From the NCBI RefSeq assembly GCF_002043005.1, contig NZ_CP020330.1, forward strand, positions 1 through 64,000: a stretch of DNA of 64,000 bases. The letters are read 5' to 3'. Shown here piece by piece: positions 17,573-26,757 of this stretch (position 1 is the stretch's first letter; each line of letters opens with the position of its first letter). Origin of the DNA: Martelella mediterranea DSM 17316 (GTDB lineage: Bacteria; Pseudomonadota; Alphaproteobacteria; Rhizobiales; Rhizobiaceae). Below the pieces are notes generated by a model. The model was not told the origin of the DNA and searched no databases. It was given only the letters and a program-made list of their open reading frames with translations. Made by a program: the position numbers and the translations under genes.

Positions 17573-19132
17573 ATGAAACGCCTTCTCGCAGCCGCGCTGG
17601 CTGCCGCGTCGCTCGCCTTCGGCGCGCCGGCGATCGCCCAAACCCCGCCGAACGTTCTGATCGTCGGCCAGATCGCCGAGCCGAAATCGCTCGACCCCGC
17701 CACCGATACCGCCGTCAACGACTTCCGCATCCTCGTCAACATGTATGACGGGCTGGTGCGCTACAAGGACGGCACGCTCGAGGTCGAGCCTGCGCTTGCG
17801 ACAGACTGGGACATTTCGGAAGACGGCAAGACCTACACCTTCAAGCTGCGCGAGGGCGTGAAGTTCCATGACGGTTCCGATTTCAACGCCGAGGCGGTGA
17901 AATTCAACTTCGACCGCATGCTGAACGAGGACAACGAATATTACGACACCGGCCCGTTCCCGCTCGCCTTCTTCTTCTCCTCGATCGACACCGTCGAGGT
18001 GGTCGACGACATGACGGTGAAGTTCACGCTGACCGAACCCTATGCGCCGTTCCTCTCCAATCTTGCCTATCCGACCGGCCTGATCGTTTCGCCGGCGGCG
18101 GTGAAGGAATATGGCAAGGATTTCGGTCGGCACCCGTCCGGCACCGGCGCGTTCAAGTTCGAGGAATGGGACCCGAACGCCAAGGTGGTCGTCTCCCGGA
18201 ACGAAGATTACTGGGATGGCGCCCCGCCGCTTGAGGCCGTGGTGTTCCGCCCGGTCACCGATGCCAATACCCGCGTCGCCGAGATGCTTTCGGGCGGTCT
18301 CGACGTGATGGTCGAGGTGCCGCCGGACGCGCTGCAGCAGTTCTCCGGCAACGACAATTACAAGGTATACGAGCAGGCCGGTCCGCATCTCTGGTTCCTG
18401 ATCCTGAACATGAAGGACGGCGTGTTCGCCGACAAGAAGGTCCGTCAGGCCGTCAACTATGCGATCAACAAGGAAGCGATCGTCAACGACATCCTGCAGG
18501 GCACGGCCGATGTTGCCGCCGGCCCCACGCCGCCGGCCTTCGCCTGGGCCTATGACGACAGCCTGTCGCCCTACCCCTACGATCCGGAAAAGGCCAAATC
18601 GCTTCTGGAAGAAGCCGGCTATGACGGTTCGGAACTGACCTTCTACGTGACCGAAGGCGGTTCGGGCATGCTGGAGCCGCAGGCGATGGCGACCCAGATC
18701 CAGGCCGATCTCGAAGCCGTCGGCATGCCGGTCGCAATCGAGACCTATGAGTGGAATACCTTCCTCGGCAAGGTGAACCCCGGTCTGGAAGGCGAGGCCG
18801 ACATGGCCGAAATGGCATGGATGACCAACGACCCTGATACGCTCCCCTATCTGGCGCTGCGCTCGGAAGCCTTCCCCGATCAGGGCGGTTTCAACTCCGG
18901 CTATTATTCCAACCCGGAGGTCGACACGCTGCTGGAACAGGCACGCACCTCGACCGATCAGGCCGAACGCGCCGAGCTCTACAAAAAGATGCAGGCGATT
19001 GTGCAGGATGATGCCCCCTGGGCCTTCATCGCCAACTGGAAGCAGAACGCGGTGACCAAGGCGAGCGTGGAAAACTTCAAGCTCCAACCGTCCTTCTTCC
19101 TGCTGCTGCAGAAGGTGGCGAAGCCGAACTGA
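17573..19132 (+). CDS. Peptide/solute ABC transporter binding protein, family 5
   Basis: A 519-residue periplasmic DppA/OppA-type binding protein. The signal peptide MKRLLAAALAAASLAFGAPA ends at AIAQ. The mature domain has the family landmarks AEPKSLDPATDTAVND, LREGVKFHDGSDFNAEAVKFNFDR and KVRQAVNYAINKEAIV. ATG 17573 is preceded by AGAGGAGAACCGATCG. It heads the operon, but a 491-bp repeat-rich spacer separates it from the permeases. Substrate could be a peptide, an amide or a carbamoyl compound, given the linked M20 hydrolase and acetamidase. Confidence 0.94.
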   Translation: MKRLLAAALAAASLAFGAPAIAQTPPNVLIVGQIAEPKSLDPATDTAVNDFRILVNMYDGLVRYKDGTLEVEPALATDWDISEDGKTYTFKLREGVKFHDGSDFNAEAVKFNFDRMLNEDNEYYDTGPFPLAFFFSSIDTVEVVDDMTVKFTLTEPYAPFLSNLAYPTGLIVSPAAVKEYGKDFGRHPSGTGAFKFEEWDPNAKVVVSRNEDYWDGAPPLEAVVFRPVTDANTRVAEMLSGGLDVMVEVPPDALQQFSGNDNYKVYEQAGPHLWFLILNMKDGVFADKKVRQAVNYAINKEAIVNDILQGTADVAAGPTPPAFAWAYDDSLSPYPYDPEKAKSLLEEAGYDGSELTFYVTEGGSGMLEPQAMATQIQADLEAVGMPVAIETYEWNTFLGKVNPGLEGEADMAEMAWMTNDPDTLPYLALRSEAFPDQGGFNSGYYSNPEVDTLLEQARTSTDQAERAELYKKMQAIVQDDAPWAFIANWKQNAVTKASVENFKLQPSFFLLLQKVAKPN

Positions 19133-19205
19133 TCGGTCGATTGCCCAAGCGCCCGGATTGGCGACAACCCTGTCCGATGTTCGGGCGCAAACCTGTCCTC
19201 TTGAC

Positions 19206-19364
19206 GGGCGTCATCCTCGGGCTTGTCCCGAGGATCTAATCCCCTCTCCACGCGAGCGGAGTCGATGGTGAGAGAGCAAGGCCGATCTTGTGATCTTTTC
19301 TGACCCGAAACGCCAATCGTGTTGGTGCGTGCTTAGACCCTCGGGACAAGCCCGAGGGTGACGA
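19206..19364. repeat. Inverted pair of 'CCTCGGGCTTGTCCCGAGG' palindromes
   Basis: Two palindromic units in opposite orientation: 19206-19240 (core ATCCTCGGGCTTGTCCCGAG) and 19333-19364 (core ACCCTCGGGACAAGCCCGAG), about 92 bp apart. The same unit recurs at 24431-24510. They are REP-like intergenic elements and lie between the binding-protein and permease genes of one operon. Confidence 0.8.
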
Positions 19365-19412
19365 CAGAGGACGGACTGGGCCCGGTGGCAGGGCCGCACC
19401 GCTTGCTCCCAA

Positions 19413-19556
19413 TACTCTCTCCCGCTGGCGGGAGAGATGCCCCGAAAGGGGCAGTGAGGGTGGCGCAGCGTATCCAATTGTGAGGGCGTTCGAGGGGATA
19501 TTCTCCCCCCTCACTGTCGCTGTCGCGACATCTCTCCCCTCCGGGGCGAGAAGATT
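19413..19556. repeat. MITE-like rhizobial intergenic repeat, copy 2
   Basis: A diverged copy of the 5258-5402 element: left arm TCTCTCCCGCTGGCGGGAGA...GGGGCAGTGAGGGTG and right arm CTCCCCCCTCACTGTCGCTG...CTCCCCTCCGGGG, mutually inverted and of similar overall length (144 bp). With the adjacent palindromes it fills the 491-bp gap inside the ABC operon, which holds no gene. Confidence 0.75.
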
Positions 19557-19623
19557 GGGGGGCTATGCGGTAATGCCGCCAGCCCGTCATAGCAGGTTTC
19601 ATGGCCATCACGGAGAGCACGCT

Positions 19624-20568
19624 ATGGCACACTATATCCTCAGGCGGCTTCTGGCTGTCATTCCGGTGCTTCTCGGTCTCACCGTGATCGTGTTCGCGAT
19701 CATGGCGATGATCCCCGGCGATCCGGCAACCGCTATTCTCGGCTCCTACGCGACGCCGGAAAATGTCGACCGCATCAACCGCGCGCTCGGGCTCGACAAG
19801 CCGCTGGTGCAGCAATATTTCATCTGGCTCGGCAATATTCTCCAGGGCGATTTCGGCCGCTCCTACACCCAGAACCGCCCGGTAATCGACATCATCACCG
19901 AGCGCTTCGGCAACACGCTGATCCTTGCCGGCACCTCGCTGGTGCTCTGTTCCATCCTCGGCCTTCTGGCCGGCATCGTCTCGGCGGTGCGCCAGTATGG
20001 CTTTACCGACAAGCTGGTGACGCTGTTCGTGCTGATCGGCATTTCCGTGCCTTCGTTCTGGCTCGGCCTGCTGCTGATCCTGGTCTTCGCCGTCAAGCTG
20101 CAATGGCTGCCGGCAAGCGGCATGTATGCGATCTATGGCGGCGGCGGACCTATGGATCTCATCAGACACCTGATCCTGCCCGCCTTCACCCTTTCGGTGG
20201 TGGCCACCGGCGTGGTGGCGCGGCTGACGCGCACCTCGATGCTGGAAGTGCTGCGCCAGGACTATATCCGCACCGCCCGCGCCAAGGGGCTGAAGGAGCG
20301 CCGGGTGATCATGCGCCACGCCTTCAAGGCCGCGCTCGTCTCCGTCATCCCGGTACTCGGTATCCAGGCCGGCTTCGTGCTCGGCGGCGCGGTCTATATC
20401 GAGACCGTGTTCCAGTGGCCGGGCATCGGCTCGATGCTGGTGACCGCGATTTCCACCCGCGACCTTTTGACCGTCCAGGGCGGCGTGCTGGTGGTGGCGG
20501 CAGCCTATGTGCTGTTCAACCTCGCCGCCGATGTCGTCCAGACCATGCTTGACCCGAGGTTGCGCTGA
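19624..20568 (+). CDS. ABC transporter permease, DppB type
   Basis: A 314-residue inner-membrane permease with six predicted helices, beginning [20 protein letters not shown] as DppB/OppB proteins do. The EAA coupling loop is seen at [20 protein letters not shown]. The open frame starts at 19480, but ATG 19624 has GGAG 9 bases before it and gives the family N-terminus. Its TGA overlaps the ATG of the next gene (TGATG), so synthesis of the two permeases is coupled. Confidence 0.94.
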   Translation: MAHYILRRLLAVIPVLLGLTVIVFAIMAMIPGDPATAILGSYATPENVDRINRALGLDKPLVQQYFIWLGNILQGDFGRSYTQNRPVIDIITERFGNTLILAGTSLVLCSILGLLAGIVSAVRQYGFTDKLVTLFVLIGISVPSFWLGLLLILVFAVKLQWLPASGMYAIYGGGGPMDLIRHLILPAFTLSVVATGVVARLTRTSMLEVLRQDYIRTARAKGLKERRVIMRHAFKAALVSVIPVLGIQAGFVLGGAVYIETVFQWPGIGSMLVTAISTRDLLTVQGGVLVVAAAYVLFNLAADVVQTMLDPRLR

Positions 20569-22502
20569 TGACCGACGCCGCGATTTCCACACCCGTGAAG
20601 AAGAAGAAGGGCGGCCGCCCGAGCGCGGTCAAACTGCTGCTCAACAACACGCTCGCCACCACCGGGCTGATCGTGCTGATGCTGATCGTGCTGGTGGCGC
20701 TGGCCGCGCCCATCCTGCCCTTGCAGCCGCCGAATGTCACCGATCCATCGGTGCGCCTGCTGCCGCCGCTCTCCGAAGGCCATCTTCTCGGCACCGACGC
20801 GCTCGGCCGTGATCTGCTGTCGCGGCTGATCTGGGGCACGCGGGTGAGCCTCGCCGTCGGCGTCTCCGCCACGCTGATCGCCGCCTTCTTCGGCTCGCTG
20901 ATCGGCCTCGTCGCCGGCTATGCGGGTGGGCGGACCGACAATATCCTGATGCGCGGCATCGATATGGTCATGGCCTTTCCCTATATCCTGCTGGCGCTGG
21001 CGATCGTCGCCGTGCTCGGCCCGGGCCTCCTGAACGCGCTCTATGCCATCGCCGTGGTCAATATCCCGTTCTTCGCCCGTAATATTCGCGGCATGACGCT
21101 CGGCCTGTCGCGGCGCGAATTCGTCGATGCGGCCCGGCTTTCGGGCAAGTCGCATTTTGCGATCCTGTTTGGTGAGGTTCTGCCCAATGTGCTGCCGGTG
21201 ATCATCATCACCATGTCGACCACGATCGGCTGGATGATCCTCGAGACGGCCGGGCTTTCCTTCCTCGGTCTCGGCGCCCAGCCGCCGCAGGCCGATCTCG
21301 GCTCGATGCTGGGCGATGGCCGCAAGGTGCTGTTCACCGATGCCCATGTCTCGATGGTGCCGGGCCTGATGATCTTCGCGCTGGTCATGAGCATCAACCT
21401 TTTCGGCGACGGCATCCGCGACGTGCTCGACCCGCGGCTGAAATCCGGCGCGCTGGCAAGGCCCGGCGCCCGCACCGCCGTCAAGCGCGAGGCCGCGCCC
21501 GACGAGAAGCCGCGCGAAAACGCCGTGCTCGACGTCCAGCAGATGCGCACCGAATTCCATGTCGGCGGCAGCATCTACAAGGCCGTCGGCGGCGTCGATC
21601 TGCATATCCGCGAAGGCGAATGTCTCGGGCTGGTGGGCGAGTCGGGCTCCGGCAAATCGGTGACCGCGATGTCGCTGATGGGCCTTGTGCCGACCCCGCC
21701 GGGCCGCATTGCCGGGGGCGCCGCATGGTTTTCCGGCGAGGACCTGTTTGCCGCAAGCGACGAACGCATCCGCCAGTTGCGCGGCGGCGCTGTGTCTCAC
21801 GTGTTCCAGGACCCGCTGTCGACGCTGCATCCGCTGTTTACCGTTGGCGATCAGTTGATAGAGGCGATTCAGGCGCACCAGCCGCTGTCGAAATCCGAGG
21901 CGCGCAAGAAGGCCACCGACCTGTTGCAATCGGTGCGCATCCCCAATGCGGCCGAACGGCTGAACGCCTTTCCGCACGAGCTTTCCGGCGGCATGCGCCA
22001 GCGCATCTCGATCGCGATGGCGCTCGCCAATGACGCACAGCTTATCATCGCGGATGAGCCCACCACCGCACTCGATGTCACCGTGCAGGCGCAAATCCTC
22101 GAGCTGATGAATGGGCTGCGCAAGGAGCGCAACACCGCGATCCTGTTCATCACCCATGATTTCGGCGTGGTGTCGGCGATCTGCGACCGGGTGGCGGTGA
22201 TGTATGCCGGGCGGATCGTCGAAACCGGCACAACGGAAGAAATCCTCGCCAACCCGGCCCATCCCTACACCGCCAAGCTGATCGACTGCGTGCCGGTGCT
22301 GGGCGAGCCCGAGCGGCGGCTCGACGCGATCCAGGGCCGCCCGCCAGTGGTCAACGACCTGCCGGATGGCTGCGCCTTCGCCGACCGCTGTCCCTATGCG
22401 CAAGAGGATTGCCGCAAGGGCGACATCCCGATGCTCTCCTTCGGCGAGGAGCGCGGGGCGCGCTGCATCCATCCGCTCAACCGGGAGACCGCCGATGCCT
22501 GA
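20568..22502 (+). CDS. Fused ABC permease-ATPase (DppC-DppD)
   Basis: A single 644-residue polypeptide joining two normally separate subunits. Residues about 1-290 are a DppC permease ([23 protein letters not shown]-type loop [20 protein letters not shown]). A charged linker near 295-325 then leads into a DppD ATPase with Walker [10 protein letters not shown], signature [10 protein letters not shown], Walker B LIIADEP, and the C-terminal [14 protein letters not shown] cysteine-rich oligopeptide-family tail. No stop or frameshift lies at the junction. Fused permease-ATPases occur in some peptide transporters but are uncommon. It overlaps the genes on both sides. Confidence 0.93.
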   Translation: MTDAAISTPVKKKKGGRPSAVKLLLNNTLATTGLIVLMLIVLVALAAPILPLQPPNVTDPSVRLLPPLSEGHLLGTDALGRDLLSRLIWGTRVSLAVGVSATLIAAFFGSLIGLVAGYAGGRTDNILMRGIDMVMAFPYILLALAIVAVLGPGLLNALYAIAVVNIPFFARNIRGMTLGLSRREFVDAARLSGKSHFAILFGEVLPNVLPVIIITMSTTIGWMILETAGLSFLGLGAQPPQADLGSMLGDGRKVLFTDAHVSMVPGLMIFALVMSINLFGDGIRDVLDPRLKSGALARPGARTAVKREAAPDEKPRENAVLDVQQMRTEFHVGGSIYKAVGGVDLHIREGECLGLVGESGSGKSVTAMSLMGLVPTPPGRIAGGAAWFSGEDLFAASDERIRQLRGGAVSHVFQDPLSTLHPLFTVGDQLIEAIQAHQPLSKSEARKKATDLLQSVRIPNAAERLNAFPHELSGGMRQRISIAMALANDAQLIIADEPTTALDVTVQAQILELMNGLRKERNTAILFITHDFGVVSAICDRVAVMYAGRIVETGTTEEILANPAHPYTAKLIDCVPVLGEPERRLDAIQGRPPVVNDLPDGCAFADRCPYAQEDCRKGDIPMLSFGEERGARCIHPLNRETADA

Positions 22503-23490
22503 GGCCAATGAAACGCTGATCGCGATCGATCGGGCCGAACGCATCTTCGGCGGCGGCAAGACGCTGTTCGGCAAGGCGCTTCCCGCCGTCCACGCCGTGC
22601 AGGACGTCACCCTCGATGTGAAAAAGGGCGAGACGCTCGGCATTGTCGGCGAGAGCGGCTGCGGCAAGTCGACGCTTGCGCGCCTGCTTTCCGGCCTCGA
22701 TCTGCCGACCGGCGGCAAGATCACCTTCGAGGGGCGCGATCTGGCGCATGAGGCGAAGAAGAACCCGCGCGCGCTGGCCCGCCAGGTACAGTATGTATTT
22801 CAGGACCCGGTCTCCTCGCTCAATCCACGCAAGAAAATCCGCACCATTCTGGAAGCCCCGCTCATCCATCTGCTGAAGATGAACAAGGCGGAGCGCGCAA
22901 AGCGGCTGGAAGAACTGATGGATGCGGTCAATCTCGCGCCCGAATTCCTCGAGCGCTATCCGCATGAGTTTTCCGGCGGACAGGCCCAGCGGATCGGCAT
23001 CGCCCGCGCGCTTGCCGCCGATCCGGAGGTGATCGTGCTCGACGAGCCGGTCTCCGCGCTCGATGTCTCGGTGCAGGCGCAGGTGCTCAACATTCTCGAC
23101 GACCTGAAAAGCCGCTTCGGGCTCACCTACCTGTTCATCAGCCATGATCTGTCGGTGGTGGAATCGATCTCGGATCGGGTGGCGGTGATGTATTTCGGCC
23201 GGATTGTGGAACTGGGAAGCCGCGACGCGGTGTTTGCCGAGCCGCTGCATCCCTATACCCATCTCCTGCTCAATTCCGCGCCCGCGCCGGGCCGCAGGGC
23301 GGTCTCCGGCGGCGATAGCGAGGCGGAGCTGCCGGATCCCTACAACCCGCCGAAGGGCTGCGCCTTTTTCGCCCGATGTCCCAACGGTACGGAGCATTGC
23401 CAGACGCATGTTCCGCCGATAGATGAAGCGCAAGGGGGGCCCGGCCACGAAGCCGCCTGCTTCCATCCGATGGTGAAAAGGACGGCATGA
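22495..23490 (+). CDS. ABC transporter ATPase, DppF type
   Basis: A 331-residue second ATPase of the peptide transporter. Walker [11 protein letters not shown]-loop [12 protein letters not shown], signature [15 protein letters not shown], Walker B VIVLDEP, H-loop FISHDLS, and the family Cys-rich C-terminus [18 protein letters not shown] 22495 ([11 protein letters not shown]) overlaps the end of the fused subunit by 8 bases; the longer open frame from 22366 is spurious. Its stop overlaps the regulator start as ATGA. Confidence 0.94.
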   Translation: MPEANETLIAIDRAERIFGGGKTLFGKALPAVHAVQDVTLDVKKGETLGIVGESGCGKSTLARLLSGLDLPTGGKITFEGRDLAHEAKKNPRALARQVQYVFQDPVSSLNPRKKIRTILEAPLIHLLKMNKAERAKRLEELMDAVNLAPEFLERYPHEFSGGQAQRIGIARALAADPEVIVLDEPVSALDVSVQAQVLNILDDLKSRFGLTYLFISHDLSVVESISDRVAVMYFGRIVELGSRDAVFAEPLHPYTHLLLNSAPAPGRRAVSGGDSEAELPDPYNPPKGCAFFARCPNGTEHCQTHVPPIDEAQGGPGHEAACFHPMVKRTA

Positions 23491-24287
23491 CCAGACCCAG
23501 CCTTGAAAGCCGCCAGGCCTTTGCCCCGCCATTTGCGGAAAAGAAGCGCAAGCGGCCGGATATCATCGCCGATATGCTGCGCGAGCGGATGATCGAGGCC
23601 GGGCTTCAACCCGGCGACCGGCTGCCGGCGGAATGGCTTGATCCCGAACAGCTTTCCGCCTCGCGCGGCACGGTGCGCGAAGCGCTGAAAATCCTCGAAT
23701 TCCAGGGCATGATCGCCAGCAAGACCGGCCCCGGCGGGGGCATCTTCGCCCGCGCGGTCGCGCCCGGCGAGGCGATCCAGACCGTGACCAACCTGTTCCT
23801 GCGCGCGCCGCCCTCGATCTCCGATATCTACGCGCTGCGCAAGCAGCTGGAGCCGGAACTGGCGGCAGATGCAGCGCTTCATCTGCCCGACAAAGCGATT
23901 GATGATCTGCAGGCCACGATCCGGCTCTACGAGGCCGAGCCGAAATCCGCCGACGAGGAATATGTCCAGCGCCTCGCCGAACTCGACTTCCACGCCGAGC
24001 TTTCGCGCCATGCGAAAAACCCCGTCCTCGGCTTTGCCTGCGGCCTGCTCTTGAACCTGCTGCGCGACCTGCCTGAATGCCGGGAAATCTACCAGACGCC
24101 CAATCCGGGCCTGCGCGAGACCGGCGTCTTCTATCAGATCGAGCTGATCAAGGCGATCCGCAGCCGCAACCCGGACCGGGCCCGCAAGATCATGGCGGAA
24201 CATATGGCCGAGGCCGAGGCTTATATGCTCGAGCGAGCGCGGCTGAACCGGGAGGCCGCAGCTGTGACGCAACGTTACGAACCGTAG
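23487..24287 (+). CDS. GntR-family regulator, FadR/FCD type
   Basis: A 266-residue transcription factor: winged helix at about residues 16-85 (PGDRLPAEW, SRGTVREALKILEFQGMI) and an all-helical FCD ligand domain at about 100-240 (LRKQLEPELAADAALH, DFHAELSRHAKNP, HMAEAEAYML). ATGA-coupled to the ABC ATPase, it is the natural local regulator of the transporter and of the M20 hydrolase, whose promoters share a paired AT-rich motif. The ligand is probably the imported substrate or a breakdown product. This assignment is inference. Confidence 0.92.
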   Translation: MTRPSLESRQAFAPPFAEKKRKRPDIIADMLRERMIEAGLQPGDRLPAEWLDPEQLSASRGTVREALKILEFQGMIASKTGPGGGIFARAVAPGEAIQTVTNLFLRAPPSISDIYALRKQLEPELAADAALHLPDKAIDDLQATIRLYEAEPKSADEEYVQRLAELDFHAELSRHAKNPVLGFACGLLLNLLRDLPECREIYQTPNPGLRETGVFYQIELIKAIRSRNPDRARKIMAEHMAEAEAYMLERARLNREAAAVTQRYEP

Positions 24288-24430
24288 AAGCGCGACGCGT
24301 CGGGCAATCTCAAGTTCACTGAACGACGAAAGGCACCGCAATTGATTGACTGTGTATGCCGTTCAACCGAAGTCTATGCTTTTGCTATTTCTCCCGCTTA
24401 TCGGGAGCACCGATCCCTCCTTCTCCCGGG

Positions 24431-24510
24431 GTCACCCTCGGGCTTGACCCGAGGGTCCATGCTCCGTTCTCCGTATGGCCTGGATGCTCGGGTCAAGCCC
24501 GAGCATGACG
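24431..24510. repeat. Second inverted pair of 'CTCGGGCTTGACCCGAG' palindromes
   Basis: Unit 24431-24460 (ACCCTCGGGCTTGACCCGAG) and an inverted unit near 24482-24510 (ATGCTCGGGTCAAGCCCGAG), about 25 bp apart: the same family and the same inverted-pair layout as 19206-19364. It fills the middle of the 323-bp gap between the GntR gene and the amidase; no gene or clear promoter is otherwise seen there. Confidence 0.8.
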
Positions 24511-24610
24511 CGAGTGGAGAGAACGGTCGTCGGTCGATAACCTCTGATCTGCGAAAAGCACCTCTGAAGTCCACCTGTTTGACCACCATCACCGCCGCGG
24601 AGAGCACATT

Positions 24611-25543
24611 ATGATCCGCACCATCCATTCCCACGAAGGCCACCTCGGATGGGATCGGGCGCTCGAGCCGGTTCACTTCGCAAAGTCCGGCGAGACCATC
24701 GCGTTTTGCTGCCAGGATGCCGGACACGGGCACTATCACCACGACAGCACCGCCGCCGATATCCTCACCGCCGATCCGGCCAAGGCGAATCCGCTGACCG
24801 GGCCGGTCTATGTTGATGGCGCCGCGCCGGGCGACGCGCTGAAGGTGACGATTCATGAATTCACGCCATCGGGCTTCGGCTGGAGCGCGATCATACCGGG
24901 TTTCGGCCTGCTCGCCGATCAGTTCAGGGAGCCGAGGCTGAAGCTCTGGGACTATGATACGGCGGCGCAAAGACCCGCCGTTTTCAACGATATCGCTTCC
25001 GTGCCGCTGCGCCCGTTCATCGGTACGATCGGGGTCGCCATGGCGGAGCCAGGCAATCATTCGGTGATCCCGCCGCGCCGCGTCGGCGGCAATATGGATA
25101 TCCGCGATATCGCCGCCGGCACGACGCTCTATTTGCCGGTCGAGGTTGAGGGCGTGCTGCTGTCGCTCGGCGACACCCACGCTGCCCAGGGCGATGGCGA
25201 GGTGTGCGGCACGGCAATTGAAAGCGCGATGGATGTCTCCATTACGGTCGAGGTGGTAAAGGACGCCGCCCCGAAGACCCCGCATTTTTCCACGCCCGGC
25301 CCGATCGCCCGCCATCTCGATGCAGCCGGCTACGAGGTGACCACCGGCATCGGCCCCGACCTGATGCTTGCTGCCCGCGACGCCGTCTCGGCGATGATCG
25401 ACCACCTGTCGCGCACCCGCAAGCTTGCGCCCGAGGATGCCTACATGCTGTGCTCGGTCGCCGGCGACCTGAAGATCAGCGAGATCGTCGACGCGCCGAA
25501 CTGGGTGGTGTCGTTTTATTTTCCTAGGATCGTGTTCGGGTAG
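24611..25543 (+). CDS. Acetamidase/formamidase family protein
   Basis: A 310-residue FmdA/AmdA-type amidase releasing ammonia from short amides. Typical features are the His-rich DAGHGHYHHDSTAAD region near residues 37-51, LTGPVYVDGAAPGDALKVTI, the PRRVGGNMDIRDIAAG block and LSLGDTHAAQGDGEVCGTAIE, which holds the proposed catalytic residues. Lying downstream of the peptide/amide ABC system and its GntR regulator, it may supply nitrogen from the same substrate, but a 323-bp repeat-containing gap separates it, so a separate transcript is possible. It is convergent with the NAGGN operon. Confidence 0.9.
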   Translation: MIRTIHSHEGHLGWDRALEPVHFAKSGETIAFCCQDAGHGHYHHDSTAADILTADPAKANPLTGPVYVDGAAPGDALKVTIHEFTPSGFGWSAIIPGFGLLADQFREPRLKLWDYDTAAQRPAVFNDIASVPLRPFIGTIGVAMAEPGNHSVIPPRRVGGNMDIRDIAAGTTLYLPVEVEGVLLSLGDTHAAQGDGEVCGTAIESAMDVSITVEVVKDAAPKTPHFSTPGPIARHLDAAGYEVTTGIGPDLMLAARDAVSAMIDHLSRTRKLAPEDAYMLCSVAGDLKISEIVDAPNWVVSFYFPRIVFG

Positions 25544-25560
25544 CGCATCCGCCCTGCCCC

Positions 25561-26754
25561 TCAGGCATGCCCCGCGTGATGCGGGTGCGCCGGGTCGTCG
25601 ATGGTTTCGCTTTCGACGTCGGCGGAAAGTTCCTGCTTGGCCCTGCCGGTCGGCTGGCGGGTGAAGCCGGTCATCGGGCCGGACTGCTGGAAGTCGCGCT
25701 TGATCTCGACATCGGAGGTCAGATAGGCGGTGATCATTTCCGCGATCGAGCGCAGCGCATGCATGTGAATACGCTCATAGCCGTGCGAGGCATCGACGCC
25801 GAAGGCGACCAGCGCGGTGCGCACATCAGCGCCCGCTTCGACCGCGCTTGCCGAATCCGAACGGTAGTAGCGGAACACGTCCTTCTGGTAGCGGATATCG
25901 TTGGCCTTGCAGACATCGACAAGCTTCTTGGTCAGGTGCCAGTCGAACGGGCCGGTCTGGTCGGCCATCGCGATGGTGACGCCGAATTCCGAGGAGTTCT
26001 GGCCCGGCGCCGAGGTGCCGTTGTCAATCGAAACCAGCGATGCGACTTCCGGCGAGACGATCGAGGACGCGCCGACGCCGACTTCCTCGGCAATCGTGAA
26101 CAGCCAGTGGCTGGCGACCGGGGTTTCGACATTCTCGTCCTGCATCGCCTTCAGCGCGGCCAGCATCAGCGCCACGCCGGCCTTGTTGTCAAGATGGCGC
26201 GAGACGATGAAGCCGTTGTCCAGAAATTCCGGAAGGGGATCGATCGCGACGATATCGCCGATCTCGATGCCGAGCCGGTCGAGATCGGCTTCGTCGCGGG
26301 TCAGGGCATCGACGCGCAGCTCGACATATTGCCAGCCGACCGGCAGCTCGTCGATTTCATTGTTGAAGGTGTGCCCGGACGCCTTCAGCGGCAGGATGGT
26401 GCCGCGATAGGAGCCCTTTTCGGTGAAGATCGTGGCGCGCGCGCCCTCGGCAAACCGCGCCGACCATGTACCGATCGGCACCAGTTCCAGCCTTCCGTTC
26501 GATTTCAGATATTTCACCTGCGCGCCGAGCGTATCGACATGCGAAACCACGGCGCGCGCGCCGCGGCTGTCGACGCCGCGCCGGACGGCGCGGATCGCGC
26601 CGCGACGGGTCAGCTCCACCGAAAGGCCGAGCTTTTCCAGCTCTCCGGTCACGAAACGGACGATGGGGTCGGTGTAGCCTGTCGGCGAGGGAATCGCGAG
26701 GAGCGATTTGAGAATGTCGGACAGGTAATCGGCGTCAATCGTCAGTCGTTTCAT
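25561..26754 (-). CDS. NAGGN-system M42 family peptidase
   Basis: A 397-residue M42 glutamyl-aminopeptidase-like metallopeptidase of the type always found with N-acetylglutaminylglutamine amide (NAGGN) genes. Metal and catalytic positions: SHVDTLG, SRHLDNKAG, IAEEVGVG and DASHGYERIHMHAL. Its role in the pathway is unproven; turnover of the dipeptide osmolyte is the usual guess. Last gene of asnO-ngg-M42, starting 3 bases after the ngg stop. The C-terminal 30 residues are His-rich (HPHHAGHA). Confidence 0.93.
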   Translation of the reverse strand: MKRLTIDADYLSDILKSLLAIPSPTGYTDPIVRFVTGELEKLGLSVELTRRGAIRAVRRGVDSRGARAVVSHVDTLGAQVKYLKSNGRLELVPIGTWSARFAEGARATIFTEKGSYRGTILPLKASGHTFNNEIDELPVGWQYVELRVDALTRDEADLDRLGIEIGDIVAIDPLPEFLDNGFIVSRHLDNKAGVALMLAALKAMQDENVETPVASHWLFTIAEEVGVGASSIVSPEVASLVSIDNGTSAPGQNSSEFGVTIAMADQTGPFDWHLTKKLVDVCKANDIRYQKDVFRYYRSDSASAVEAGADVRTALVAFGVDASHGYERIHMHALRSIAEMITAYLTSDVEIKRDFQQSGPMTGFTRQPTGRAKQELSADVESETIDDPAHPHHAGHA

Positions 26755-26757
26755 CTG

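Noticed and set aside
17540..19087. 515-codon open frame antisense to the binding protein
   Set aside because: Its length alone is impressive, but the plus strand has a signal peptide, family-5 motifs and a good ribosome site; the antisense product matches nothing.
20505..22724. 739-codon open frame on the minus strand
   Set aside because: It lies antisense to the fused DppC-DppD gene with its clear ABC motifs. The translation is low-complexity, rich in R, H, D and G as expected for the reverse frame of high-GC coding DNA.
19206..24510. Palindromic repeats considered as a CRISPR array
   Set aside because: Copies are not tandem, spacers are irregular and much longer than CRISPR spacers, copies alternate in orientation and no cas genes are present.
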